From assembly GCF_000749845.1 (NCBI RefSeq), contig NZ_JQHM01000003.1, positions 408,933-472,932 of the forward strand: 64,000 nt of DNA. Reading direction: 5' to 3'. The first letter of the stretch is position 1, and every line of letters begins with the position of its first letter. Source of the DNA: Pectobacterium betavasculorum. GTDB taxonomy: Bacteria > Pseudomonadota > Gammaproteobacteria > Enterobacterales > Enterobacteriaceae. Shown piece by piece: positions 41,467-51,279 of the stretch. A program made the position numbers and the translations under genes. A model generated the notes under the pieces. That model was not told the DNA's origin, did not search any database, and saw only the letters and a program-made list of their open reading frames with translations.

Positions 41467-42846
41467 TTAAACGATCCTGAACATATCTACCATCACACAG
41501 CGTCGAATTCGCACAAAAGTGCGTGCGGATGTCACACCTTCGCCCGTCGGCGTAGAAATGGTCATGGACGTACACCCTTCGCCGCCCAATCCTAATCCCG
41601 CGATACAGGGGCCATTTTTCACAAAGATGCTGGTGTTGATCGCATTCGCCATCTTGTGCAGATTATTAATATTTGTCGAATGCATGGCGGCGGTATGGCG
41701 GCGTCCGCCTTCCAGATGGATGGCAAGTTCGATGGCTTCCTCTACATTCCGTACACGAACAATGGGCAGAACCGGCATCATCATTTCGGTTACGGCGAAT
41801 GGATGATTCGCGTCCGTTTCCGCCAGTAACAGGCGAGTGTGTTCGCTAACATCCAAACCTATGGCCGCCGCAATTTTGGCTGCGTCGCGTCCTACCCAAT
41901 CACGATGTGGACGGCCGTTCCCATGCTCATCAATATCGGTGAGTAACAATGACTGAAGTTGCTCGGTTTGTTGGCGAGTGAGTAATACAGCCTGATGGTA
42001 TTGCATTTCCGACAATAACTCATCGGCGACGCTGTTGACCACGATTGCCACTTTCTCATCGACACAGATAATGTTGTTATCAAACGATGCGCCGCGAACA
42101 ATATCACGTGCGGCGCGTTCGATATTTGCCGTCTCATCAACAACGACCGGTGGATTCCCCGCGCCAGCGGCAATCAAACGTTTGTCTGTATGTTTGCGGG
42201 CTGCTTCCACGACGGCTTCGCCCCCAGTCACAACCAGCAGGCTGATACCAGGGTGCCGGAATAGCCGCTGTGCCGTTTCAATATTAGGCTCTGCCACCGT
42301 CACTAACAGGTTCTCTGGGCCACCTGCGGTAACAATGGCTTTATTCAACAGACTGATCGTGTAGAGCGACACTTTCTTTGCCGAGGGATGTGGAGCAAAA
42401 ACGATACTGTTGCCCGCGGCAATCATACTGATGGCGTTATTGATAACGGTGGCGGCCGGATTGGTTGACGGCGTGACGGATGCCACGACGCCCCAAGGTG
42501 CGTTTTCAATCAGCGTGAGGCCGTTATCTCCTGTCACTACTTTTGCCGACAGGCTCTCGGTTCCGGGCGTGCTACGCGCCTGTGAGACATTTTTGGCATA
42601 TTTATCCGCCACGCGTCCCATGCCGGTTTCTTCCACAGCCATTTCGGCCAGAACCTGCGCATAGCGTTCGCCAGACTGACGGATGGCCGCAATGACGTTT
42701 TGCCGTACAATGACGTTATCCAGCCGTTTTTGCGCGTGCGTGGCGGCAGAGACGGCATCGTCCAGAGAGGCAAAGATCCCATATTGTGCATCGAAATCAG
42801 TAGCAGGGCGTGCCGGGGCGTTGAGCTCGAGTGTTGATTGTTCCAT
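41467..42846 (-). CDS. eutE: CoA-acylating acetaldehyde dehydrogenase, EutE-like
   Basis: A 459-residue enzyme oxidising acetaldehyde to acetyl-CoA with NAD and CoA. It is EutE-like throughout: 'GMGRVADKYAKN', 'ENAPWGVVASVTPSTNPAAT', catalytic Cys in 'SFDNNIICVDEK', 'AGAGNPPVVVD' and 'GPCIAGLGLGGEG'. The first 22 residues (MEQSTLELNAPARPATDFDA) are Ala/Pro-rich. E. coli EutE, as I remember it, has there about 30 residues with an amphipathic helix that targets the enzyme into the eut microcompartment. No shell gene lies nearby, so this copy is probably cytosolic. It opens the run eutE-eutR-adhP-pta; the ATG follows AGAGGATTGCGCGT. Confidence 0.9.
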   Translation of the reverse strand: MEQSTLELNAPARPATDFDAQYGIFASLDDAVSAATHAQKRLDNVIVRQNVIAAIRQSGERYAQVLAEMAVEETGMGRVADKYAKNVSQARSTPGTESLSAKVVTGDNGLTLIENAPWGVVASVTPSTNPAATVINNAISMIAAGNSIVFAPHPSAKKVSLYTISLLNKAIVTAGGPENLLVTVAEPNIETAQRLFRHPGISLLVVTGGEAVVEAARKHTDKRLIAAGAGNPPVVVDETANIERAARDIVRGASFDNNIICVDEKVAIVVNSVADELLSEMQYHQAVLLTRQQTEQLQSLLLTDIDEHGNGRPHRDWVGRDAAKIAAAIGLDVSEHTRLLLAETDANHPFAVTEMMMPVLPIVRVRNVEEAIELAIHLEGGRRHTAAMHSTNINNLHKMANAINTSIFVKNGPCIAGLGLGGEGCTSMTISTPTGEGVTSARTFVRIRRCVMVDMFRIV

Positions 42847-42889
42847 ACGCGCAATCCTCTTCTATTAATAAGCTAATTTGGCTTGACGT

Positions 42890-42909
42890 TTGTCGTGGCA
42901 TGACCACAA
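42890..42909. promoter_or_regulatory. Near-palindromic operator candidate upstream of eutE
   Basis: TTGTCGT-GGCATG-ACCACAA is a 20-bp near-perfect dyad (TTGTCGT against TTGTGGT on the other strand) starting 44 bp before the eutE ATG. The position suits a regulator of the eutE unit. It does not look like a typical AraC direct repeat, so the binding protein is unknown. Confidence 0.35.
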
Positions 42910-43168
42910 CAGATTTGCGTCCATACCACGAGGAATCTAGATCCATTCTGTTCAGTCAACGCTTGAATGAATCGTGTGAACCTCCTCTCGTTAATGGCTT
43001 TTTGCTGCCCGCGGGGCTACTGGCATGTTGCTATGAATCTGGAAAAGCAAATATCAAAAATCGGCAAACTATCCGCAACTTTGACGTGCGTCATAAACTC
43101 TTTCGAACAAATGTTGATGCAAGGTCGATTGCTGACGAGGATGTGTGAGTAGTCGGATTTATTTTACT

Positions 43169-43199
43169 GTTATTCCATTACGGAACTTGTCATTCCAAT
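43169..43199 (+). promoter_or_regulatory. CysB-like binding region upstream of cysG
   Basis: GTTATTCCATTACGGAACTT is a converging TTATTCC/GGAAC pair of the kind found at CysB-activated cys promoters. A second ATTCC-type half follows (CATTCCAATT). It lies about 75-105 bp before the cysG start. Called by likeness only. Confidence 0.45.
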
Positions 43200-43272
43200 T
43201 CGGCATTTCATAAGTGTTCTGTCCGCACCGTATAGTTTGCATTATCTACTTTTTTGCTTAGTTAAGGCGCTT

Positions 43273-44715
43273 GTGAACTATCTCCCTATATTTGCCGATC
43301 TTCGTCAGCGTCCGGTACTGGTCGTTGGCGGCGGCGAGATTGCTACGCGCAAAATCGATCTGCTGCAACGCGCGGGTGCGGAGGTAAAAATTGTCGCGTT
43401 AGCACTGGCGGAGCCATTGGCTGCACAGCATCAGGCTGGGCAGGTTGAATGGCTGGCGCAATCTTTTTCGCCGGAACTGTTATCCGGCGTGTTTCTGGTG
43501 ATTGCCGCAACGGATGACGCGGAGCTGAATGCGGTGGTGTTTGAGGCGGCGAATCAGCGACATTTGCTGGTAAACGTGGTGGACGATCAGCCGAAGTGCT
43601 CGTTTATTTTCCCCTCGATTGTCGACCGCTCTCCGCTGGTGGTGGCGATCTCTTCAGGGGGACAGGCACCGGTGCTGGCACGGTTGCTGCGTGAAAAACT
43701 GGAATCATTACTGCCTGCCAGCCTGGGCACGATGGCAGAAATCGCCGGAAGCTGGCGCGACAGAATTAAAACCCGCTTGCATTCGATGCCAGCACGCCGC
43801 CGTTTTTGGGAACGGCTGTTTGTCGGACGCTTTGCCTCGCTGGTTTCTGCCGGACAGCTGGAACAGGCTGAAAACGAGCTACAACAGCAGTTGGTTAATC
43901 AGCAAGATGAACAGCAACTGCCCGCGGCAGCGCGAGGCGAAGTGGCACTGGTTGGTGCAGGCCCCGGTGATGCTGGGTTGCTTACACTGCGTGGATTGCA
44001 GGTGATGCAGCAGGCGGATGTGGTGCTGTATGACCATCTGGTCAGCGCCGACGTGCTGGACTTGGTGCGCCGTGATGCCGAACGCATTTGTGTTGGGAAA
44101 CGCGCCAGCACGCACTCGCTGCCGCAGGATGAGATTAATCAGCTTCTGGTGAAACTGGCGCAGGAAGGCAAGCGGGTCGTGCGTCTGAAAGGCGGCGATC
44201 CCTTTATTTTTGGCCGCGGCGGCGAAGAACTACAGGCCGTAGCGCAGGCAGGAGTCACGTTTCAGGTGGTGCCTGGCGTGACTGCCGCAGCGGGCGTCAC
44301 GGCGTATGCGGGGATTCCGTTGACGCACCGTGACTATGCTCAGAGCGTAATTTTTATTACCGGACACTGTCGCCCCGATGGCGATGCGCTGGACTGGTCA
44401 ACGCTGGCGCGTGGACGTCAGACGCTGGCGATTTATATGGGAACGATGAAGGCGGCGGAGATTTCACAGCAGCTTATCGCACATGGTCGCTCAGCGCAGA
44501 CGCCTGTCGCGGTGATCAGTCGCGGCACTCGACACGATCAGCAGGTACAAATCGGTACGCTGCAAGAGTTAGAACATTTGGCACGGCAAGCGCCGACACC
44601 GGCGCTGCTGGTGATTGGTGAGGTGGTGGACTTGCATCATCAGATTGCCTGGTTTGGTCAGACAACGCCGACGGTGCCGCAAGACAGCCGCCCAGCGGTA
44701 GTAAACTTGGCTTAA
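43273..44715 (+). CDS. cysG: Siroheme synthase CysG
   Basis: A 480-residue trifunctional enzyme making siroheme, the cofactor of CysI, from uroporphyrinogen III. The N-terminal dehydrogenase/ferrochelatase domain has '[17 protein letters not shown]' and '[20 protein letters not shown]'. The C-terminal SUMT domain starts near residue 218 with '[18 protein letters not shown]' and has '[15 protein letters not shown]' and '[15 protein letters not shown]'. The start is taken as GTG 43273 (VNYLPIF.DLRQRP, aligning with the E. coli MDHLPIFCQLR start) after AAGG; an ATG 36 nt upstream gives an unlikely extension. Here it leads cysDNC with only 9 bp to cysD, tying siroheme supply to sulfate activation. 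Confidence 0.93.
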   Translation: MNYLPIFADLRQRPVLVVGGGEIATRKIDLLQRAGAEVKIVALALAEPLAAQHQAGQVEWLAQSFSPELLSGVFLVIAATDDAELNAVVFEAANQRHLLVNVVDDQPKCSFIFPSIVDRSPLVVAISSGGQAPVLARLLREKLESLLPASLGTMAEIAGSWRDRIKTRLHSMPARRRFWERLFVGRFASLVSAGQLEQAENELQQQLVNQQDEQQLPAAARGEVALVGAGPGDAGLLTLRGLQVMQQADVVLYDHLVSADVLDLVRRDAERICVGKRASTHSLPQDEINQLLVKLAQEGKRVVRLKGGDPFIFGRGGEELQAVAQAGVTFQVVPGVTAAAGVTAYAGIPLTHRDYAQSVIFITGHCRPDGDALDWSTLARGRQTLAIYMGTMKAAEISQQLIAHGRSAQTPVAVISRGTRHDQQVQIGTLQELEHLARQAPTPALLVIGEVVDLHHQIAWFGQTTPTVPQDSRPAVVNLA

Positions 44716-44724
44716 GGAAAGGGT

Positions 44725-45633
44725 ATGGACGAGAAACGACTCACGCATTTACGGCAGCTTGAAGCCGAAAGCATTCACATCATCCGCGAAGTGGCGGCCG
44801 AGTTCGGTAACCCGGTGATGATGTACTCCATCGGCAAAGACTCTTCGGTGATGCTGCATCTGGCGCGCAAGGCGTTCTATCCAGGATCGCTGCCTTTCCC
44901 GCTGCTGCATGTTGATACCGGTTGGAAATTTCGTGAAATGTACGAATTCCGCGACCGTACGGCGAAAGCCTACGGCTGTGAACTGCTGGTGCACCGTAAC
45001 CCGCAGGGGGAAGCGTTGGGGATTAACCCCTTCGTGCACGGCAGCGCCAAGCATACCGATATTATGAAAACCGAAGGGCTGAAGCAGGCGCTGGATAAAT
45101 ACGGTTTTGATGCCGCGTTTGGCGGAGCGCGTCGTGATGAAGAGAAATCACGTGCCAAAGAGCGTATTTACTCTTTCCGTGACCGTTTCCACCGTTGGGA
45201 TCCAAAGAATCAGCGTCCGGAACTGTGGCACAACTACAACGGCCAGATTAACAAAGGCGAGAGCATTCGCGTTTTCCCGCTCTCCAACTGGACCGAACTG
45301 GACATCTGGCAATATATCTATCTGGAAAACATCGATATTGTCCCGCTGTATCTGGCCGCGCCGCGTCCGGTGGTAGAGCGTGATGGCATGCTGTTGATGG
45401 TGGATGACGATCGCATTGAACTGCAACCGGGCGAAGTGATCGAACAACGTATGGTGCGGTTCCGCACGCTGGGCTGTTGGCCGCTGACTGGAGCGGTAGC
45501 GTCGGATGCGCAGACATTGCCAGAAATCATTGAAGAGATGCTGGTTTCTACGACCAGTGAGCGTCAGGGAAGGGTAATTGACCGCGATCAGGCCGGTTCA
45601 ATGGAACTGAAAAAGCGTCAAGGGTATTTCTGA
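44725..45633 (+). CDS. cysD: Sulfate adenylyltransferase subunit 2 CysD
   Basis: A 302-residue ATP-PPi synthetase-type subunit that, with CysN, forms adenosine 5'-phosphosulfate from sulfate and ATP. The PP-loop is '[14 protein letters not shown]'; '[16 protein letters not shown]', '[15 protein letters not shown]' and '[11 protein letters not shown]' are family segments. It lies between cysG and cysN, 11 bp from cysN. Confidence 0.97.
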   Translation: MDEKRLTHLRQLEAESIHIIREVAAEFGNPVMMYSIGKDSSVMLHLARKAFYPGSLPFPLLHVDTGWKFREMYEFRDRTAKAYGCELLVHRNPQGEALGINPFVHGSAKHTDIMKTEGLKQALDKYGFDAAFGGARRDEEKSRAKERIYSFRDRFHRWDPKNQRPELWHNYNGQINKGESIRVFPLSNWTELDIWQYIYLENIDIVPLYLAAPRPVVERDGMLLMVDDDRIELQPGEVIEQRMVRFRTLGCWPLTGAVASDAQTLPEIIEEMLVSTTSERQGRVIDRDQAGSMELKKRQGYF

Positions 45634-45644
45634 GGAATCGTCGA

Positions 45645-47135
45645 ATGAGCCAAATTTCGTTAAAAGACACAGTTGCAGAACATGCGACTGAGAAAGATGC
45701 CGTCGTCATCAATGATGCGATTGCACGGCAGATCGCCGAGCAAGGCGGTGTGGAAGCGTATTTACACGCGCAGCAGGATAAAACGCTGCTGCGTTTCCTG
45801 ACCTGCGGCAGCGTCGACGACGGAAAAAGTACGCTGATTGGCCGTTTGCTACACGATACGCGCCAAATTTATGAAGATCAGCTCAGTACCCTACACAATG
45901 ACAGCAAGCGTATTGGGACGCAGGGCGAAAAGCTGGATCTGGCGCTGCTGGTCGATGGGCTTCAGGCCGAACGTGAGCAGGGCATCACGATTGACGTCGC
46001 TTACCGCTACTTTTCGACGGAAAAACGCAAATTTATCATCGCCGATACGCCGGGACACGAGCAATACACCCGCAATATGGCAACCGGCGCATCGACCTGT
46101 GAGCTGGCGATCCTGCTGATTGATGCACGCAAAGGCGTATTGGATCAAACCCGTCGTCACAGCTTTATTGCGACCCTGCTGGGCATTCGCGATCTGGTGG
46201 TGGCGGTGAACAAAATGGACTTAGTGGATTATCAGCAAACGGTATTTGAACAGTTTAAGCAGGATTATCTGGATTTTGCTCAACAGTTGCCTGCTGACCT
46301 GAATATAACCTTTGTACCGATTTCCGCATTGGATGGCGATAATGTCGCGACGCCAGGCACGACGATGAGCTGGTATACCGGACCGACGCTGCTGGATGTG
46401 TTGGAAACGGTCAATGTGGCGCAGCGTACGTTAGAGCAGCCGATGCGTTTCCCCGTGCAATACGTCAACCGTCCGAATCTGGATTTCCGCGGTTACGCAG
46501 GCACACTGGCCTCCGGTATTATTCGCGTCGGGCAGCGTGTCAAAGTGTTACCGTCCGGTGTCGAATCCACCGTCAGCCGTATTGTGACCTTTGATGGTGA
46601 TTTACCACAGGCGCAGGCGGGGGAAGCGATTACGCTGGTGCTGGCGGATGAGGTTGATATCAGTCGCGGCGATCTGCTGGTCGACAGTAGCGAATCGCTG
46701 AAAGCGGTGCAGCATGCGCTGGTGGATGTCGTCTGGATGGCGGAACAGCCGCTGGTTTCGGGACAAAGCTACGACATCAAGATTGGCGGTAAGAAAGCGC
46801 GCGCTCGGGTCGAGAATATTCAGTATCAGGTTGAGATCAATACACTGACGCAGCGCGTGGCGGAAAACTTGCCGCTGAATGGCATTGGTTCGATTGAGCT
46901 GGTTTTTGATGAGCCGCTGGTGCTGGACAATTATCAGAATAACGCGGTGACGGGCGGGATGATCTTTATTGATCGTCTGAGCAACGTCACGGTAGGTGCG
47001 GGTCTGGTGCGGGAACCTATCGAACAGGTGTATCAAGAGCCCGGTGCATATGGTGCGTTTGAGCTGGAACTGAATGCACTGGTACGTCGCCACTTCCCGC
47101 ATTGGGGTGCGCGCGATCTGCTGGGAGGCAAATAA
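45645..47135 (+). CDS. cysN: Sulfate adenylyltransferase subunit 1 (GTPase) CysN
   Basis: A 496-residue elongation-factor-like GTPase whose GTP hydrolysis drives APS formation by CysD. G motifs are visible: '[15 protein letters not shown]' (G1), 'ITIDVAY' (G2), '[15 protein letters not shown]' (G3) and '[11 protein letters not shown]' (G4). Translation-factor-like beta-barrel domains follow. It is not fused to CysC, as in E. coli; cysC begins right after the stop. Confidence 0.97.
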   Translation: MSQISLKDTVAEHATEKDAVVINDAIARQIAEQGGVEAYLHAQQDKTLLRFLTCGSVDDGKSTLIGRLLHDTRQIYEDQLSTLHNDSKRIGTQGEKLDLALLVDGLQAEREQGITIDVAYRYFSTEKRKFIIADTPGHEQYTRNMATGASTCELAILLIDARKGVLDQTRRHSFIATLLGIRDLVVAVNKMDLVDYQQTVFEQFKQDYLDFAQQLPADLNITFVPISALDGDNVATPGTTMSWYTGPTLLDVLETVNVAQRTLEQPMRFPVQYVNRPNLDFRGYAGTLASGIIRVGQRVKVLPSGVESTVSRIVTFDGDLPQAQAGEAITLVLADEVDISRGDLLVDSSESLKAVQHALVDVVWMAEQPLVSGQSYDIKIGGKKARARVENIQYQVEINTLTQRVAENLPLNGIGSIELVFDEPLVLDNYQNNAVTGGMIFIDRLSNVTVGAGLVREPIEQVYQEPGAYGAFELELNALVRRHFPHWGARDLLGGK

Positions 47136-47136
47136 C

Positions 47137-47754
47137 GTGTCTTTACGTCACTCGCCAACTGACGATAACGTCGTCTGGCATGCGCACAATGTCACCCGTG
47201 AGTCGCGCGAAAAACTGCGTGGTCATCAGGGCGTCGTTATCTGGTTTACCGGGCTGTCAGGGTCCGGTAAATCCACGCTGGCGGGGGCGCTGGAGCAAGC
47301 GCTGCACCAGCGTGGCGTCAGTACCTACCTGCTGGACGGCGACAACGTCCGGCACGGGCTATGTCGGGATCTGGGCTTCACCGACGACGATCGGCGCGAG
47401 AACATCCGCCGCGTGGGTGAAGTTGCCAAGCTAATGGTTGATGCTGGTCTGGTGGTGCTGACGGCGTTTATCTCGCCGCATCGCGCCGAGCGTAAAATGG
47501 TGCAGGATTTACTGGGCGAAGGGCAGTTCATCGAGGTCTTCGTGGATACGCCGTTAGCGACCTGTGAAGCGCGTGACCCTAAAGGGTTGTACAAAAAAGC
47601 CCGTGCGGGGGAACTGCGTAATTTCACGGGGATCGACTCGGTGTATGAAGCGCCGGAAGCACCGGATAGTCATCTGGATGGCGAACAATTCGTAACAAAT
47701 TTGACAGACCAATTGTTAGATCTGCTTGGCAAGCGAGCTATTATCAAGCTCTGA
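47137..47754 (+). CDS. cysC: Adenylylsulfate kinase CysC
   Basis: A 205-residue APS kinase that phosphorylates adenylylsulfate to PAPS, the substrate of CysH. It shows the P-loop '[12 protein letters not shown]', '[12 protein letters not shown]', '[15 protein letters not shown]' and '[10 protein letters not shown]'. The frame runs back into cysN, but the GTG at 47137, one base after the cysN TAA and 8 nt after GGAGG, gives the E. coli-like N-terminus and length. Confidence 0.95.
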   Translation: MSLRHSPTDDNVVWHAHNVTRESREKLRGHQGVVIWFTGLSGSGKSTLAGALEQALHQRGVSTYLLDGDNVRHGLCRDLGFTDDDRRENIRRVGEVAKLMVDAGLVVLTAFISPHRAERKMVQDLLGEGQFIEVFVDTPLATCEARDPKGLYKKARAGELRNFTGIDSVYEAPEAPDSHLDGEQFVTNLTDQLLDLLGKRAIIKL

Positions 47755-47799
47755 TGTCCCCGCTTTTTTCACCGCGCTGTTGGGTGATGCAGGGGAAGA

Positions 47800-48144
47800 A
47801 TGGGAAAGAATATGCAAAATGCCACGCAGTTAACGATTAGCAAGACTCGGCCAGCGCAAGAAGAGGATGACGGCGTTTCCTACCTGTTTATGGGAGCGGT
47901 AACGGGGTTCTCCTTTTATTGGTTGGCCTTTAGCATCCCCTTTCTGGTATATGGTTCTAATACCACGTTTTTCTTCATGCTTTACACGTGGCCGTTCTTT
48001 CTGGCGCTGATGCCGTTTTCGGTGCTGGTTGGCGTCGGGTTTAGCTTTCTGCTCAGAGGCTATCTTTTTTATACGCTCTTTGCGACGGGACTGACGGTGG
48101 TGTGTTTATTCTGGATGGTGTTTTCTTTTCTGACCGGGTGGTAA
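47800..48144 (+). CDS. ygbE: YgbE-like inner-membrane protein (DUF3561)
   Basis: A 114-residue protein with a short polar N-terminus and three hydrophobic segments ('AVTGFSFYWLAFSIPFLVY', 'LYTWPFFLALMPFSVLVGV', and a C-terminal helix). The phrase 'YGSNTTFFFMLYTWPFFLAL' recalls E. coli YgbE, which lies at the same place after cysDNC. Function unknown. An in-frame ATG at 47812 is an alternative start. Confidence 0.82.
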   Translation: MGKNMQNATQLTISKTRPAQEEDDGVSYLFMGAVTGFSFYWLAFSIPFLVYGSNTTFFFMLYTWPFFLALMPFSVLVGVGFSFLLRGYLFYTLFATGLTVVCLFWMVFSFLTGW

Positions 48145-48165
48145 AAGAAAGGCGGTAGGGGGAAA

Positions 48166-48200
48166 GGCTGCCAGCGCGAAAGAGGCTGACAGCCCGTTAT
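48166..48200. terminator. Possible terminator between ygbE and the amino-acid ABC operon
   Basis: GGCTGCCAGC (48166-48175) and GCTGACAGCC (48185-48194) pair with one G-T wobble, followed by CGTTATTTTA. It lies between converging genes. The T-run is interrupted, so strength is uncertain. Confidence 0.45.
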
Positions 48201-48219
48201 TTTACCGCATTCAAACTAC

Positions 48220-48942
48220 TTACAGAATCTTGCTCAAGAAAGCCTGCGTGCGCGGGTTACTCGGATGAGTGAAGATCGCTTCTGGCGTTCCCTGCTCCTG
48301 AATAATTCCCTGATCGATAAAGATCACTCTATCAGCCACTTCTCTGGCAAATGCCATTTCATGGGTCACGATGACCATCGTCATGCCTTCGTTCGCCAGC
48401 GTTTTCATGACGGCCAGCACTTCACCAACCAGCTCTGGGTCTAATGCAGATGTAGGTTCATCGAACAGCATGATTGCCGGTTCCATTGCTAACGCACGGG
48501 CAATGGCAACACGCTGCTGCTGACCACCGGATAGGCTATTCGGCCAGGCATCGATTTTATCCAGTAACCCGACCTTACTGAGTAACGCTTTAGCGCGTTC
48601 AACGGCTTGTGCGCGAGGTAGTTTCTTCACTCCTATCGGCGCCATGATCACATTTTCCAACACCGTCATGTGTGGGAACAGATTGAAGCGCTGAAACACC
48701 ATACCGACGCTTTCACGCATACGGTTGATATCGGTTTTCTGATCGTGAATGGCAAAACCGTTGACCGTAATCTCACCCGCCGACAGCGTTTCCAGTGCGT
48801 TGATACAGCGCAGAAAGGTACTTTTTCCTGAGCCGGATGGGCCAATCAGGCAGAGCACTTCCTGAGGCGCGATATCACAGGAAATACCACGTAGGACATG
48901 GGTATCGCCAAATTGTTTTTGCAGGTTATTAACGTGAATCAC
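48220..48942 (-). CDS. Amino-acid ABC transporter ATP-binding protein
   Basis: A 240-residue ATPase of the polar amino-acid uptake class (GlnQ/HisP/ArtP-like). It has Walker A '[15 protein letters not shown]', Q-loop '[12 protein letters not shown]', signature '[16 protein letters not shown]', Walker B '[14 protein letters not shown]' and the switch His in 'IVTHEMAFA'. The frame is open upstream, but the GTG at 48942 with GAGG upstream gives the usual N-terminus ([12 protein letters not shown]). It overlaps the permease gene by 14 nt. Last gene of the operon. Confidence 0.9.
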   Translation of the reverse strand: MIHVNNLQKQFGDTHVLRGISCDIAPQEVLCLIGPSGSGKSTFLRCINALETLSAGEITVNGFAIHDQKTDINRMRESVGMVFQRFNLFPHMTVLENVIMAPIGVKKLPRAQAVERAKALLSKVGLLDKIDAWPNSLSGGQQQRVAIARALAMEPAIMLFDEPTSALDPELVGEVLAVMKTLANEGMTMVIVTHEMAFAREVADRVIFIDQGIIQEQGTPEAIFTHPSNPRTQAFLSKIL

Positions 48943-49693
48943 TTTTGCCAAACCTCGTTTCCATGTGCCGCACCAGCAGCGAGAGCAGGAAAGTAATAAC
49001 CCAATAGACGATAGAGATCGCCAGGTAGGGTTCCCAGTACGTGGCGTAAGCCCCTGACACCGTACGAGCGGCATAGGCGAGATCCGCCAATCCGATTGCT
49101 GAAGCCAGCGACGAATCTTTCACAATGGCGATGGCGTTATTACCCAGCGGCGGCAGCATTCGGCGAAAAGCCTGCGGCAGGATCACTTTCCGCATGGTGC
49201 GGCCATAGCTCATGCCGAGAGAACGCGAAGCCTCCATTTGGCCGCGATCGATAGATTGAATACCAGCACGAAATATCTCGGAGACATAGGCACCCGCATT
49301 CAGCGTAATCGCCACTATGCAAGAGAGGAAGGCACCGTAATCTGAGCGTAATGTGCGGGCAAAATCGACCGACATAATATTGCTGGTCACCAGCAGCCCG
49401 TCACGCGGGTTGATGAACAGCGGCACCAGAGCGAAATGCACCACCATGATTTGCACAAACAGTGGTGTACCCCGAAAGGCGCTGATATAGATCCGCACCG
49501 GCCATTGAACGCCATAGTGCAGTATGTATTTCCACGGCCCGTGCGGCGCCTGTGCTAAGCGGCCTAATCCGAGCGTTAATCCCCAGCAGGTGCCAAGAAT
49601 GACACAAATAATGGTGCATTTGATGGTCATCCAGGTGCCTTCCATAAAGAGCGGGGCATATTCCTGAATGATCTCCCAACGAAATCCCGTCAA
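48929..49693 (-). CDS. Amino-acid ABC transporter permease
   Basis: A 254-residue HisM/GlnP-type permease with about five membrane helices and the EAA loop '[20 protein letters not shown]'. One permease gene for one ATPase suggests a homodimeric channel. The start is an unusual TTG preceded by AAGGAAACGATC (7-nt spacing); no better ATG is near. Between the binding-protein and ATPase genes. Confidence 0.88.
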   Translation of the reverse strand: MTGFRWEIIQEYAPLFMEGTWMTIKCTIICVILGTCWGLTLGLGRLAQAPHGPWKYILHYGVQWPVRIYISAFRGTPLFVQIMVVHFALVPLFINPRDGLLVTSNIMSVDFARTLRSDYGAFLSCIVAITLNAGAYVSEIFRAGIQSIDRGQMEASRSLGMSYGRTMRKVILPQAFRRMLPPLGNNAIAIVKDSSLASAIGLADLAYAARTVSGAYATYWEPYLAISIVYWVITFLLSLLVRHMETRFGKSDSR

Positions 49694-49814
49694 GATCGTT
49701 TCCTTTTTTGAATAGGCTAACGTGATGATGCTGCTAAATTAAACCGGACAGGCTGGCTGTCCGGCTGGTATGACGTCTCACATGAGGTGGTTGAGACCAG
49801 GAGAGATACTGGCA

Positions 49815-50600
49815 TTACTCTGCCGGCAAAGTCGGCACATTGTTATCAAACCAGGTTTGATAGATCTTGGCATAGGTACCATCAGCAACGATTTTTTTCA
49901 GTCCTGCGTTGATCTTCTCGCGCAGTTTATCGTTGCCTTTCGCTACGGCGATCCCGAAATACTGGCGTTCGAATTTGGCATCAGAAACCAGATTGAACTG
50001 TTTTTCAGGGTGAGTCTTAATGTAAAACTTCACTACGCCTACATCGCCAACCGCTGCACCCACACCATCTTCATACAGCTCTTGTAACATTAACGGCGTG
50101 TTATCAAAGCGCTTAATCGATGTACTGTTTTTTCCTAATACGTCGGAGACCACGATATCGGCAGTACTGGAGTTTACTACGCCTACTTTATGATCTTTCA
50201 GGGCGGCAATGGAGTCGATCGTCGACCCTTTAGGAACCACGATGGACTGCTCGGCAGGGAAATAAGGCGCGGAGAAATCGACCATTTGCTTACGTTTGTC
50301 GGTAATCGTGATACCGGAGATAATAATGTCGCGGTCACCAGAGTTCAGGGTCGCGAAGATACCTTCCCACGGTGTATTGATCAGCTTGATATTAAAATTT
50401 TCCGCCTTGGCGATCGCTTTAATAATATCAATATCAAAGCCTTCCAACTGCTTCTGCGCATTTTCAAACTCAAATGGGCGATAGGTTCCGCCAGAGCCGA
50501 CAACGTAAGTGGGCTCAGCGGCGAAGGTGCTCGTTGATAGTACGGTGGTGGACAGTGCGGTTGCGAAGAGTGCACCAACACATAACAGTTTTTTGAACAT
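49815..50600 (-). CDS. Amino-acid ABC transporter periplasmic binding protein (probably basic amino acids)
   Basis: A 261-residue family 3 binding protein with signal peptide (MFKKLLCVGALFATALSTTV, cleavage before AEPTYVVG). Family segments are 'YRPFEFEN', 'LEGFDIDIIKAIAK', 'WEGIFATLNSGDRDIIISG' and 'ITDKRKQMVDFSAPYF'. The ATG has AGGAG upstream. The ARG-box-like pair just upstream suggests control by ArgR and so a role in arginine or other basic amino-acid uptake; the protein sequence alone does not fix the ligand. Confidence 0.88.
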   Translation of the reverse strand: MFKKLLCVGALFATALSTTVLSTSTFAAEPTYVVGSGGTYRPFEFENAQKQLEGFDIDIIKAIAKAENFNIKLINTPWEGIFATLNSGDRDIIISGITITDKRKQMVDFSAPYFPAEQSIVVPKGSTIDSIAALKDHKVGVVNSSTADIVVSDVLGKNSTSIKRFDNTPLMLQELYEDGVGAAVGDVGVVKFYIKTHPEKQFNLVSDAKFERQYFGIAVAKGNDKLREKINAGLKKIVADGTYAKIYQTWFDNNVPTLPAE

Positions 50601-50940
50601 AGTTTTCTCCTGGTTTAAATGTAAAATTTTCTTTTTTATGCACTTTGTATGCATAAAAATACACAGATAGCATTAATGGTTCAACTGACGTTTTTCCTAT
50701 GGCGATTTTACCCTTCGGGTTCCTGCACTCTTTCGTCCTCTTAGAACGATGGCGGTTGTAGCAAGCAAGAGGGGATGAATAGGTGACATGAGTGCTGCCT
50801 GGGAGCGAGTTTGGTGTGATTTTCTGCCCGAAATATCCCCATTTGGGCATGCGGCAGGGTGAATATTGTCTCCCACTGCCGGACACAGTGGAGTCAAAAC
50901 AAAAGTTATGGGATGATTAGGCGGTTTTTCAGGGGGCCGG
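50601..50940. other. Intergenic region between the ABC operon and ftsB
   Basis: 340 bp without a gene. The left end holds the ARG-box-like pair (50629-50663). The right end holds the ftsB ribosome-binding site (AGGGGG). The middle (50700-50880) shows no recognised element. Confidence 0.4.
50629..50663 (-). promoter_or_regulatory. Tandem ARG-box-like pair (ArgR operator) upstream of the amino-acid ABC operon
   Basis: Two 14-bp cores lie exactly 21 bp apart, the spacing of paired ARG boxes (two 18-bp boxes with 3 bp between). They are TTCTTTTTTATGCA (50629-50642) and TGCATAAAAATACA (50650-50663), against a core consensus of about TGAATWWWWATTCA. The second matches better. They sit 30-65 bp before the binding-protein ATG, where ArgR would block the promoter. 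Confidence 0.55.
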
Positions 50941-51276
50941 ATGGGAAAGCTTACGCTGTTATTATTGATATTGCTTGGCTGGCTTCAGTACTCACTGTGG
51001 CTGGGCAAGAATGGCATTCATGATTATGTTCGGGTGAAGGATGATGTTGTTGTCCAGCAGGGGAACAATGCCAAATTAAAAGACCGTAATGAGCAACTGT
51101 TTGCCGAAATTGACGACCTCAATGGCGGACAGGAAGCGATTGAAGAGCGTGCACGCAATGAACTGGGCATGATCAAGCCCGGCGAAAGTTTCTATCGTTT
51201 GGTGCCAGAATCGAACCATCGTAATGCGAATACTCCTTCATCTACTAATACTTCATCCAACAACACACAACGTTGA
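50941..51276 (+). CDS. ftsB: Cell division protein FtsB
   Basis: A 111-residue bitopic membrane protein of the FtsQLB division complex. It has an N-terminal helix ([19 protein letters not shown]), a leucine-zipper-like coiled coil (about residues 30-70), '[13 protein letters not shown]', and a Ser/Asn/Thr-rich tail longer than in E. coli. It is followed 3 bp later by ispD, the conserved order. Confidence 0.95.
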   Translation: MGKLTLLLLILLGWLQYSLWLGKNGIHDYVRVKDDVVVQQGNNAKLKDRNEQLFAEIDDLNGGQEAIEERARNELGMIKPGESFYRLVPESNHRNANTPSSTNTSSNNTQR

Positions 51277-51279
51277 CGC

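Larger units (their letters stand above)
42847..43272. other. Divergent control region between eutE and cysG
   Basis: 426 bp without a gene. It holds a near-palindrome just upstream of eutE and a CysB-like element on the cysG side (listed separately). A -10-like TATAGT occurs at 43231-43236. Several short frames here have no supporting features. Confidence 0.4.

Noticed and set aside
47755..50940. CRISPR-cas locus near cysDNC/ygbE
   Set aside because: E. coli has CRISPR-cas near iap in this neighbourhood, but no repeat-spacer array or cas gene is seen here; an amino-acid ABC operon is present instead.
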